Notes under the pieces: generated by a model
The model's database searches: none
Told to the model about the DNA's origin: nothing
What the model saw: only the letters and a program-made list of their open reading frames with translations
Program-made: the position numbers and the translations under genes
Part shown: positions 33,996 to 44,240 of the stretch, in pieces
How positions within the stretch are numbered: position 1 is the stretch's first letter
Layout of the letters: the number at the start of each line of letters is the position of its first letter
NCBI GenBank assembly: GCA_019022495.1
Contig: JAFEKR010000031.1
Location: forward strand, 496,001-560,000
Length of the DNA: 64,000 bases
Source: Epichloe hybrida
Taxonomy: Eukaryota; Ascomycota; Sordariomycetes; Hypocreales; Clavicipitaceae
Direction of reading: 5' to 3'

Positions 33996-34735
33996 TCTAT
34001 ATGCCCTAGTTATTCGTTCCTCTCTGATAGCTATAATTAGCAATAAGTAATACTATTATTAGAGAGCTATAAGGAAAATACGCAGGGATATAACGCTATA
34101 AAAAGCGCCACAAAAGAGTATATCTATTTTTACGGACTATGTAAACTACTACTACTGCTAGTACCTAAATGTACTAGCCTCTATCTCCTTTATTTCTTAG
34201 ATAGCATTTGATTGGCTTATTTATTTCTTAGCTAATATCTGATTAGCTTAATTGCCCCTGTTATGTAGATTCGTAAAATGATTTAAGGGGTGTACTGTAT
34301 AGTCTAACTCCTAAATGATTTTACATACACTAACTACAAGCCCCACGTGAGGCAGCCACTATTAGCTATGAGTGGCTGTGATAATCTAGGCTTTGCCTAG
34401 ACCTAGCAATATAAGTGTTAATTGCACAAGTCTTAGGGACTTGTATAATGCGTATTCTTTTGTTGCTATATTACAACGTAATTGGATTGACACATCACCC
34501 ACATAGTGACGCACGCACTCGCGATTAGCCCTTAGAGCTAGACCATGACAGTAACTATAGTAAGTAAACCTGTTAGGGGTGCTATAGGAGTATTTTCGCT
34601 AGTAAAAAATACTGAGTAATCCTAGTAAAATCCACGTAATCCAAGGTACCCCTTACTTCACTTAGTGATCTGTCATTGGCCTGCTACGCCTAGTCATGTA
34701 CCTAGTGTAAAATCATACCAGAGTTAGACTGTATG

Positions 34736-35931
34736 TTAACCAGATTCGTCGCAAAGACGTTTCGCAACCAGCGGCGGCGTAGAGTCTGCTTCGCCCCAAT
34801 CATATCTCGCTATGAACTTGCCTATCTCCGAAGACCCGTCGGCAAGAACATAGTCATCTAGTACACACACAGTCAGATCATCGTGACCACTGGCATGACC
34901 AGACGAACCTTTGTTCGGAAAATATCGCAGGTTGATAGTGGAAGGGGGAACTTACTTGTCTTGGGGTAATACCACCAGTCATCAGATCGGTACGCATCGT
35001 CCAATATCTGGTCCACTTCCCCTCGATAGCCCTAGAAGAAGATTAGCCTAGCCCCATGGCTATCTCTCGTTGCCGCATCTGGAGGATTACTTGCCGTTTC
35101 TTTCGTATCCCTCATGGCATGCTTAAACGATTCTATGTATACCTAGAGTTTCGGTCATGAACCGTGTAAGTGAACATGTTGCAAAGCAGTAATCTCGTGG
35201 CAAAAGCTACACCAATAAATGAATTTTTTTTTACCTTGGGATGGTCAAGATTTGTGCGGCCATTGGCGCCTCCCCGTGGCTTGCTGCTATCTTCCTCGTT
35301 GAAAGTATTATGGATTTTTGCCCACTCAAGCTGGCCGTAACCACCGTGCTGCGAAAGGAGCAACTCTTTAGGCCACCATTGACCATCCTTGTCTTTCTCC
35401 CAGACAACAATGGCACGCTCCCAGTCGCTTTTTATTCGGAAGAAAAAAGAGGCAAAATCATTAGCTTGATGGCTGGAAGCAAGTCGAATATTCCTGGCAC
35501 TTACTACGGATGGCCAAAATGTATTAACGGAGATTTGGGTTCCTTCCACCCGTCCTTGGTCCAGAAAAGATTGTAAGCTACCCTCACGGAAGTCGCGGAG
35601 CACTTCTTGAAAGAAAAGTAAATGGGAAATGATGGGCTAGGGTGTCCGACTTTGACCCCGGGGTTTCTACACTCACAGCCGGCGTCGGGCCAGTTGCAGA
35701 GATTTGAGGGGGGGGTTCGTTGGCCCTTTGTCGACCGGACCACCGTTGGAATACACGTCCCATGTCTGTTCATTTGACTAAGAAAAACATGGGCTGGGCC
35801 TTCATTGCGAGACGGATGCCATTGTTCTTGAGCATCTCGGTCATGTCGGCATCCGAGACGGGCGTTACGGCCGTGGCCGTGGCCGCGAGAAACCCTGCGG
35901 CGAGGACTTGCTGAATGAGGAAGGCTCTCAT
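34736..35931 (-). CDS. Secreted NPP1/NLP-like protein with a frame break (possible pseudogene)
   Basis: Five exons on the minus strand: 35505-35931, 35235-35427, 35095-35142, 34956-35031 and 34736-34857. A signal peptide starts at 35931 (AFLIQQVLAAGFLAATATA). Similarity to the necrosis-and-ethylene-inducing-protein family rests on the region around the first intron, where the NPP1 signature GHRHDWE appears as GHPYDWE followed by IVVW, and on LLSQHGGYGQLEW, DHPK and DDWWYYP. Members are secreted; whether this variant is active on membranes is unknown. Two oddities: the third intron needs a GC donor (GCAAGT), and the reading frame shifts by one base at a run of five T on the coding strand (35783-35787), separating the signal peptide from the conserved body. 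That is either a genuine lesion or an assembly error. Confidence 0.62.
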
Positions 35932-37372
35932 CTTGGACTGAATGAATGGTGCTCTGGGAACGACACAGCTCAGCCGTGATCTTTTGCGAGCACAGCAAGA
36001 TTTATACATGTAGTCCGTAAGGTGGCTGGTTTTCAAATTTCGTCTATGCTCTCTTCGGACCGCTCGGATCCCACGCGGCCAATGGCTGCACCGAGGCCGC
36101 AGAATTTATCCAGCCAAACCTAGGTTATGTATATATTATATATTCTCCTTATAAGCGTGTTCCACCTTATGGAGTCGCGTTAACTAGGGTCTGTACATGT
36201 ATGTATCTAATTAGATAAAAGCAAACTAGAGATACATACAATTTGCAGGGCTCCCCGACCCACAAGGTAGAATTCGCTTAAGGAGATTAATGCAAGCCGC
36301 CATTCCAGCGCTAACTGCCGCTTTACTTTGAGGGATAATAGGACAAAATAGCGTGGCAGATGCAAGAACCTAGAAGCTAGCCAGTGACCGGTACGGATTA
36401 CACGCCGTTCTCCAAAGCCATCAATCCCTCACTCCATCCATCCCGAGTAACTTCGATACAACGCGGTTACCTTGTTTAGGAATCTGCGCAGTCGAGGACC
36501 GTGACTGACTTCGTATCCAAAAGCGCACTTATGTACATACATAAATTCAGCCGTCAGCTTTATCCGACGGCTAATACTATTGAGCATATGATAGTATGTT
36601 CATTTATCGCAGCTATTACTGTTAGGGGTGTCATCAGGTTAGTACCATCACGTGGAGCGACCACACATGTGTTGGATAATTAATACCCGGTCTCACTTCC
36701 CGGCTTCCTGATAAACTGCCTACCAAGGTAACCCATTTCCACTATGCAAGGTGCCAGTTATAACCTCGTGAATTAAAAAGGCTTACGTATGCTCTCAAAG
36801 GTATAAAGACCTCTAAGCTCTAGCTGTTACGTGCTAGAATACGCTTTACATACAGGGCTTGATATCGCTGAAATCATTCAACTACGGTTGTAGCTGACCT
36901 CTCAGTCTAGTGGGTTGAGCGAAGAGTTGTCACAGCCACGTGGCAAAGATCCACCACCAACAGGTTGAGCGTTTAATATCAGCAGGGCAACACTAATAAT
37001 TGGCTCGTGCGCATATTACAAAGCCCCACCTACCATACCAGTCTGCGCCAGAAGCCCCCTTCCACCGGTCATCCGTAATCCATACATCCGTATTATTTCA
37101 TGCAAGCAATTCAATATTCTAGGAAGGAGCGACTTTCCCTCCGATCAATCGATCAATCGTCATCATTGAACTCATCAACAGCTGTCAAGGTTCCGCCATC
37201 TCCATCTCCATCTCGTCTGCCTTGTCGATCCACTTTCAAACCATCGGCTGTCAAAAAGAGCGAGCACCCTATTACATATTACACTCTGTACGGATTACTC
37301 CGTACACCGAGCCGACGGACATTCCACTCATAATATCAGCAGCCCCCCGCAACAAATCGTCACAGCAGCAAA
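35932..37372. other. Intergenic region with a MITE
   Basis: About 1.4 kb between divergently placed genes. It contains MITE A copy 2 (36144-36286) and short repeats. A hairpin-like GCCGTCAGCTTTATCCGACGGC lies near 36549-36571. The promoter of the thioredoxin gene is at the right end. No coding region supported. Confidence 0.5.
36144..36286. mobile_element. MITE A, diverged second copy
   Basis: TCTCCTTATAAGCGTG at the left is inverted as TTCGCTTAAGGAGA at the right, and the centre matches the copy at 33540-33680 (TAGATAAAAG, AAACTAGAGATACATACA). The TA duplication is not clean here. Confidence 0.6.
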
Positions 37373-37753
37373 ATGGCTCACTCTGTGCATTACATCAACT
37401 CTGCCGAAGAGCTGCAGACCCTCCTCGCGTCAACCACTTACGTCGTCGTCGACTTCTTCGCCGACTGGTGCCCTCCCTGCAAGACCATAGCCCCCATCTT
37501 TGAGCAACTAGCCACCAAGCACAGCAAGCCCGATCATTTGGCCTTTGCAAAAGTTAATGTCGACAAGGTGCAAAGTTTGGCATCAGCGTACCGCATTTCC
37601 GCCATGCCGACGTTCATGTTCTTCAAGGAGGGGAAACAAGTAGCTGTGAATGGTCAGGCTACAATCCAGGGCGCTGACCCGAAGTCGCTTGGTGCGGCAG
37701 CCGAGAAGCTGAGCGGCTTGGCTGTGAAGAAGGCCGAGGAGGCAATGGCGTAA
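37373..37753 (+). CDS. Thioredoxin with WCPPC active site
   Basis: Single exon, 126 aa, the length of a cytosolic thioredoxin plus about 18 C-terminal residues. The fold is complete: VVVDFFADWCPPCKTIAPIFEQL with redox cysteines at 33 and 36, VNVDKVQSLASAYRISAMPTFMFFKEGK with the cis-proline after Met. The usual WCGPC has become WCPPC, with proline replacing glycine at position 34. A C-P-P-C site is known from engineered and atypical thioredoxin-fold proteins and tends to shift redox potential; the effect here is not known. No targeting signal, so cytosolic or nuclear. The C-terminal tail (SGLAVKKAEEAMA) resembles those of fungal thioredoxin-like proteins. Confidence 0.9.
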   Translation: MAHSVHYINSAEELQTLLASTTYVVVDFFADWCPPCKTIAPIFEQLATKHSKPDHLAFAKVNVDKVQSLASAYRISAMPTFMFFKEGKQVAVNGQATIQGADPKSLGAAAEKLSGLAVKKAEEAMA

Positions 37754-37960
37754 GGACCATGGAGTGGGATCGTGTTGTAGATCTCCGAGGTGCCGAGAGT
37801 CCTATTAATAGCTTCGGGTATGAAAAGTGAACATGGATAGAAAATACTCAACCCTACATAGAGCTATAAATACCCCCCCTGTTTGTTACGCATAAGTAAT
37901 CCGTACTCCGTATGTATGAATGTTACCCAATGCTATTATGTAGCTGTAATATGTCCAAGG

Positions 37961-40472
37961 TCACCATCTGAAACTCTCTTCAAAATATTCTATTTCGCAC
38001 AAGCCTCTGTCCATGGCTTCTATCACCGACCGCCGAGCATCGTCCGCCAACCTTGCCGGCCCACACGCCACTACGGCCAAACTGCCTTGACCAGCGCATT
38101 CTGCTGCCGCCATGACAATTTGCCGCGCACTAGGGCGCTGATAATGACAGGAGACCTGTGCCGGTAAGTCGATATCGATGCTGCTTACTGTTTCTGCAGA
38201 AAAGTATAAATCAATGTGGAAGGTTTCGTCCGCCACTGCGTCGCCCATGTCATTTGCAATCACTTCTGCTGCAAACCCTGGCTCGCGGACGGCCCAATGA
38301 AGCTGAATCGACTTGGCCTGTATGTTATTGCCGGTTAACGTTTCCAAGTATGACATTGGAACAACAACTCCGCTGCCGCCAACGACAAAAACGACACGAT
38401 CAAACATGTGTAGCGGCTGACTGTGTCCGTATGGCCCGTCCACTAGAACACGCACCGATGCTGGGCGCGGCCATTCTGACGCAGCTAAATCTCGAAGTCG
38501 ACCGGTGAAACCATCATACGGCCGGATGAGGAAAGTAAGGAGTTGGGAACTTGTCGTTGTCTTCGCCGTCTCCGTCTCTTGTTGCCCCTCGGCCGACGTG
38601 CCGTCCGTTTCTAGTAGAGGGACTTGTTCGCCGAGTGTCTTTGTACTGGAAGCATTGCCATCCACGACAGAGGCCACTGTAAACGGATGACTCTCCCATA
38701 ACCGTTTGTCGTCGATGATGGAAAGATAGTAGTACGTTCCGGGCTTTGCTTTGTAGGCTCCGAACCGGCAGGGAATCCCAAGTCGTACCATGTTGGCCGA
38801 CGAGCTGTATAGCGCAGCCGCGACTGTAGGTTTTAGAGTCGGGTTGAGGGAGAAAATGCGCAGAATACGAAATGCTCGGTCAAATACCCAGACAAAGACA
38901 GGGACCCAAATCAAGCTGTCATATTCGCCATTGAAAACCGAGACGTGGCTCAGAAATTGTTAGCGAGGGACAAATTTTTCTTTCTCGAAAGTACATTTGA
39001 CAGGCAGTACTCACCCACTCATAGTGACCAGGATGACGATGGACATGACAATGTGGAGAATAAGGAATAATTCGTAGTTTCTTCGACGTAACCAATATAC
39101 GGAGCATGCTACTAGCGCGCACATTACCACCGTTGCCTTACAAGAAGTTAGCAGGCTTGTTCAAGAGTCAACGGCAAATTCCGTCCACTTACCACTTCAC
39201 CGACAACCCAAAACTTGCGAGTCCACCACCACGCAAAGTAGGACCATCCTCCTTCTGCAGCCCAGTCAGATCAAAAACACTTCATGCCTTGGATGCGAAG
39301 AGAATCACATCATATACTAACCCTGAAATGAGAGCACGGTGAATCCAACCGAATGCACAACTGCCTGCAGTGTCGCAATCCTGGCAATCCACCGGTGAAA
39401 TTTGTTATATGTAACAAAGTCCCAGCCCGTAAGCCAGATGGCGAAGTTGTTGCGCATGCCAAAAAGCCATATAGTTGGAAAATTTGCAAAAGAAATGATG
39501 CCTGTTCGATCAGAGACATATCGAAGAATCTGCTTGGTCTTGCCGGGAAAACTGCAGGTCAAATTTAGTGCCACCGCTCTCGTATGAGTGGCATGAGGCG
39601 TACATACTACAAGTTGACAGGCGTGATCCTGTAGCCATAAATGCTAAATAGAATGTTGATCGATGCAAATGCCACAAGCGTCAAAGTCTGTATGCGAAGC
39701 GGGATCGTCCCGCACCATACTTCCGCGGCGGACCTGTAACCGAAGGTGGCAGGTATCATGATTTTGCGCTTCAGCCACATCGATGTCTCGGATCTGTATG
39801 TGCCTTTGTACAGGCGATGCCTGTGGAGGAAGCGAGAGAATGCCAGCATCAGTCGGTTGGCGGCGCCGAGGGCCACGACAGCTACCCAGAATACGATCAT
39901 GGCAATTCCATAGAGGAAGTGATGGCGGGATACGTAGCGATAGGCATCCTTTATAACAGCATCAGCATCAGCATCAGCATCAGCACTAGCATTGATGGTT
40001 GTTTGGCTGACATGTGCACGCTTACCAGTGTGTCAGTCCACGCGCGATGGAGTTCGGCGGAGGGAACCACTACATCATCGAGAACCTGCTCGGGAGGGAA
40101 CTTCTCATGAAGCTGGATATGTCGCAGCCGTTCGATGTCCCCAGCCGTATAATTGGATATGATGGACCATGGTGGGATCCCCGTTCCTCCGGCGTCGATG
40201 CAAATATCGTTCAGCGCAGTCCACTCCGCCTCTCGCTCGTGTCTGTCGCAGTAGACAGTCAGACAGAGAAACATGGACTTTATCGCCAATCGGCTCAGGC
40301 ACAGTTGCGCCGCCGTTGGCGACTTATCCGAGTCCTTGAACCGCAGTCTCACGATCGAACTCTGGCAGGATTGAAGACACACGTCGGACATCTTTGCTGG
40401 TGCCTTGGCCGCGACGTGCCAGCAGAGCAGGCACCAGCCCAGCACCGATGCCAGCCGTTCCATTGGGCTCAT
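37961..40472 (-). CDS. Ferric-chelate reductase (FRE family, flavocytochrome b)
   Basis: Six exons on the minus strand: 40026-40472, 39611-39948, 39322-39551, 39193-39254, 39015-39136 and 37961-38948; 2,187 nt, 728 aa. A signal peptide ([19 protein letters not shown]) precedes a Cys-containing extracellular domain of about 130 residues. Membrane helices carry heme-ligand histidines ([42 protein letters not shown]). The FAD domain has SHPFTVAS and the NAD(P)H domain [18 protein letters not shown], with [14 protein letters not shown] near the end. Such enzymes reduce Fe(III) or Cu(II) outside the cell before uptake. The usual HPFT flavin motif is intact. The first intron contains six copies of CTGATG. 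No iron permease or oxidase gene is adjacent. Confidence 0.9.
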
Positions 40473-41059
40473 CGCATCGGTGGCGGAGGTGAGGTGTTGG
40501 GGATGAACAGACTAGAGGGCTGCGTGCGTGTGGTTCCTTCGAGTTTAAAGTTAGTGTCGAAGTTCGGGAGCGAGGAGGTTGTCTTATCTGATAAGATCGA
40601 TAACTTCCCCACACCGTTTCAACTTTTCCACGGCCACTACCTCGAGCACAAAACCAGTCTTTTTTGTGGATCATCATGTACATCGAGGAACAGACGAATA
40701 ACCCTTACCTCGTGATTCAAACATATCAACGCAAACTCAAGTCTGTTTGTTGCTCTGCCGCTCTTGGTCAACCTGAAGATTGGAACCCTGCCTCATTGGC
40801 CTGGTCTGTTGCGCGAATAAAAAGAGGCGCAGCCGACTGGCCACTTTCCTCACCCGATTTATCGACCCTCATTCACAGTGTAAGTAGTGCTACTTGCTTC
40901 AGTATAACTGAGACAGTCTACTTCGAACTCTGTGTATACCTTGGAAAGACCATGAATGCCAGGGCAAGAGCACACGGCCACAGTTCTAACTCACCTTCAA
41001 TATCCTTATGCAGTGAAATCCAGTTACTTCTCGCCAACCTACGTTTCGCCAAACTGCAT
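40473..41059. other. Intergenic, ferric reductase promoter
   Basis: About 590 bp between the ferric reductase start and the 3' end of the dehydrogenase gene, both minus strand. A GATA-containing palindrome (TTATCTGATAAGATCGATAAC) lies near 40581-40601; GATA sites are typical for iron-repressor (SreA-like) control, so this is a reasonable candidate operator. No gene seen. Confidence 0.45.
40581..40601. promoter_or_regulatory. Candidate GATA-factor site upstream of the ferric reductase
   Basis: Three GATA cores in close, mixed orientation (CTTATCTGATAAGATCGATA) about 110-130 bp upstream of the reductase ATG. ATCWGATAA is the known SreA-type element of fungal iron genes, and ATCTGATAA is present. 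Function is inferred from motif and position. Confidence 0.55.
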
Positions 41060-42193
41060 TCAGTACATGGTCCTTTTCAATTCCTTCCCCTCCGACCATC
41101 TCAACACGTCTTCCACCTGCTGCTCATAAAAGCCCTTGATCAAATGCTCTTCCACATACGCAACATGCGGCGTCACCAAGACCTGACTCTTTCCGTTTTG
41201 CCCCCATTCTGAGCTCCGCCATTCGCTGTCCGCAGGCAATGGTTCCAGATCAAACACATCCAGGGCTGCGCCCCTGATTTTCCCAGCTCTTAAGACACCC
41301 AACAGATCCTGCTCCACCACCAGCGGCCCGCGCGAGGTATTGACAAAAAATGACGACGGCTTCATCTCGCACAAGTCATTTGCGGTGACCAAGCCCCTTG
41401 ACCTGTCTGACAAGACTAGATGGACGCTGACTACGTCTGCGGTGCGGAATAGCTCTTCGCGGCTTACAGCCTTGAACGTCTTTTCGCCACCGGCCGATTC
41501 CACGGGCAGTCCTTGTGCTTTGGCCTGCTCATCAGCAGCATCTTGAGTGAGATTGGAGCTCCAAGCGATGATCTTCATCCCAAATGCTACACTCATGATG
41601 CGGGCGACAGATGCGCCGAGTCGGCCGAGTCCGACTAGCCCGAGGGTTTTGCCAGAAATTGCCGTCACAAATCTGGTCTGCCACTGGCCGGCTTTAACGG
41701 CTGCATCATTTTGCGGGATGTTGCGACACCCCGCGAGGATCATGGCCACGGCGTGTTCCGATGTGCTGTCCACGGGGCCCATCTTCCGATCTTCAGTGGC
41801 TGTTACGGGAATACCACGGTCCCGGCAGATCTCCATGTCGATGGCCTTGTTGCGGCTGCCACAGCTCAGCAGGAGCTTGAGGCGAGGAAGACGATCTATT
41901 AGTTCTCTGGGGAATGGGGTTCGTTCTCTCATTGTAGCTGCGTTTGTTCAGCCATGTACAGGACCTGTAGTCCAGATGGGAGTACGAAATACGGGGTAGT
42001 ACGCACCAATAACGTCGAATGACTCCAGTCTTTTGATCAAGGCATGCTTAGTAGTTTCCGGGGTCTCCGCGTGGTTGTAGGGCCGCAGCGTGTCGGGAAA
42101 ATATTTGACATTGAAGCTAGAGGGGTCCAGCTTGTCGAAGTAAGTAGGCGCGAGGCCTTGGTAGTCATCAAGCACAGCTATGCTGATCACCAT
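41060..42193 (-). CDS. D-isomer-specific 2-hydroxyacid dehydrogenase
   Basis: Two exons on the minus strand, 42007-42193 and 41060-41937; 1,065 nt, 354 aa. The N-terminal lobe starts VISIAVLDDYQGLA and is joined by the intron at FDVI-ATMRERTPFPRELI. The Rossmann motif is TLGLVGLGRLGASVARI, followed by the signature VNTSRGPLVVEQDLL, the LDVFDLEPLP loop and the catalytic His in LVTPHVAYVE. The family includes phosphoglycerate dehydrogenase and glyoxylate or hydroxypyruvate reductases that use NAD(P)H. Which 2-oxoacid is the substrate cannot be read. There is no ACT domain, so a biosynthetic serine enzyme is unlikely. No targeting signal is evident. Confidence 0.88.
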
Positions 42194-42710
42194 GGCTTCT
42201 GATCAATTTGCAATTCTCGGGATGCACAGGCGTGGAAGAACTAGAAGCTCGTGTACCTGAAGTTTCGTTCTTGAAAGGATGATGGATAAAGGAGTGGAAA
42301 CCCTGCATTGGGTTCGCCGAAGACTGACGTATCCAATGGTGCGATCGGATGTGTTGGGGAGAGGGAGGGGTCGGCTGCCGATTCGGCTGCCACCGTATAA
42401 ACATGGACGTGAAATCACGTTCTCAAAGTAAAAGCTGAGTGCGGTGCTTTTTATTTTCCCCTTCATTTCTAATACGAGATAGGACTGTCCAGGCAAACAG
42501 GATTGGATGCAATCAATAAGAAGAATTACGCATGACCTCCCTCCCGCGAATATGCCTTCACCTTCGCACTCTCGAAGCGTGTTGATGAATCGTGACACAG
42601 TTTAATACATCTCGATATAATATTTTGACGTATATTTCTGTACTGTGTGCGCGTCGTCGGTTTCAATGCACGGTCCAACGAGTGCTGCCAGTCTTGCTCA
42701 TTCGCCGCCC
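42194..42710. other. Intergenic, dehydrogenase promoter
   Basis: About 520 bp between two minus-strand genes. The stretch next to 42193 is the promoter of the hydroxyacid dehydrogenase. No gene or repeat recognised. Confidence 0.5.
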
Positions 42711-43664
42711 TTAAATCTTGCTCGGCCTTGAGCCGCCATCCAACCGAATAACAGTACCATTAAGCATAGTGTTCTCAATAGAATGCTTGACCAACCCAGC
42801 AAATTCTTCAGGCTGACCGGGTCGCTTGGGGAATTCATACGTCGCTTCCAGAGACTTTCGAACCTTGTCGCTCATCATACTGGTCATGCGAGTCTCAAAG
42901 AGCGAGGGTGCAATGGTTACGCAGCGGATGCCGAAGCGGGCCAAATCTCTCGCCATGGGAAGAGTCATGGCCGCCACGGCGCCTTTGCTCGCCGAGTATG
43001 AGATCTGGCCCTTTTGGCCATCAAAGGCGGCGGAACTGGCTACCATGACAACAATGCCACGCTCCCCATCGGGGCCCTCTGGGACCTTGGCAATCTCCGC
43101 GACACCCTGACGGACCAGGTCCAGAACACCGCGGAGATTGACGCCGAGGACAAAGTCTACATCGTCAAGGCTGAATGGGGCTCCGTCTCGATCCAAGATC
43201 TGAATCCGAAAGAAGGTGAGTCAATGGGTGACGAGAAAGGAGACAAAAGAGGTCAGAAACAGAAGCAAGGTAGAAATCAACATACAGTGGCGGGCGTAGA
43301 CACTCCAGCAGCAGGAATGACGCCTCCAATGGGCTTATTCACCTGCTTGGCCCACTCAGTCGTCCCTTGCACGGCCTTGGTGATGCTCTCGGTGTTCAGC
43401 ACATCGCAGACGAAGAACTTGGCGGATGACCCGATTTCCTTGGCGAGTTCATGTCCATCATCGTTCATGTCCAGGATGGCCACGTTGCCGCCGCCCTTGA
43501 CAATCTCAAGCGCGCATGCCTTGCCCAGGCCAGAGGCGCTGTGAATCAAGTCAGCATGGCATGTGAAGAGACTCGAGAGAGGCTTGCTCAGTGCCCTTGG
43601 TGGGTGAGACTGGGACTCTTTCTTACCCGCCGGAAATAAGAAACGTGCGGTTCTCTATCTTCAT
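42711..43664 (-). CDS. Short-chain dehydrogenase/reductase, 3-hydroxyacyl-CoA dehydrogenase type 2-like
   Basis: Three exons on the minus strand: 43627-43664, 43286-43538 and 42711-43199; 780 nt, 259 aa. The tiny first exon (13 residues) supplies the start of the NAD-binding motif, which the splice completes as TFLISGGASGLGKACA. Other SDR marks are FVCDVLNTESI, VIPAAGVSTPAT (normally NNAG), the catalytic Ser in MVASSAAFDGQKGQ, and YSASKGAVAAM with Tyr and Lys. The length, the early GGASGLG and the C-terminal LNGTVIRLDGG match the HSD17B10 type, which oxidises 3-hydroxyacyl-CoA in mitochondria, usually in branched-chain amino-acid breakdown. No mitochondrial presequence is visible, so a peroxisomal or cytosolic role is possible. 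Confidence 0.87.
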
Positions 43665-44240
43665 GGCGAGCAACTCTGGGTCTCGCGGCAGCTAATAAAC
43701 GCGGATGGTTTTGAGTGGATTTAATGAAGAAGCAACGTTGGAACCATCATCTCTCTCTTGGCATTGGACTGTTTTTGGCTGGAACCTCGGCTTGGCTTCG
43801 TCTGGGTGCTCATCAAGTGGACCGACCGACTTCCGCCACGACGGCATAAACGGGCAGCCGAATTGCCCAAAACGGGGGCGGTTTCGTGCATGGCATTGCT
43901 CAGTATTGCGGCGCACATTTCATTTCTTTGTTTCATCTTCTATTTTATTCTTGGATTCTTTCCCATTTTCAAGAGCCTTCTCCCTCGGACCAAACAGCAA
44001 CGACAACATTCCAACTTGCAGCGCGTTTGGTACCATCCTCCAACGGCTGCTTAGTCATACGCAAGAAAGGAGAAGGCGGTCGCATCACATTGTCCCGTTC
44101 CTTCTCCATCACGTCAACTAGTCCATCCAGGGCAAACAGAAAATCCCTTCGACCGTCAAGACCTCATGAGACCTCACTTTGCGGATGCGACCTGACCTAG
44201 AACCGCTTCGTACTTGCTGTACAAATCCGCATCGCCCGTC
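43665..44240. other. Divergent promoter, SDR and Rab genes
   Basis: About 575 bp between divergently transcribed genes. It is CT-rich on the Rab side. No further gene seen. Confidence 0.5.

Larger units (their letters stand above)
33157..34735. other. Intergenic region rich in short inverted-repeat elements
   Basis: About 1.6 kb between the GH125 start and the 3' end of the NPP1-like gene. It contains a clear 141-bp inverted-repeat element (listed separately), a second about 195-bp one (33799-33995) and a further degenerate pair around 34272-34330. No coding region seen. Confidence 0.6.
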
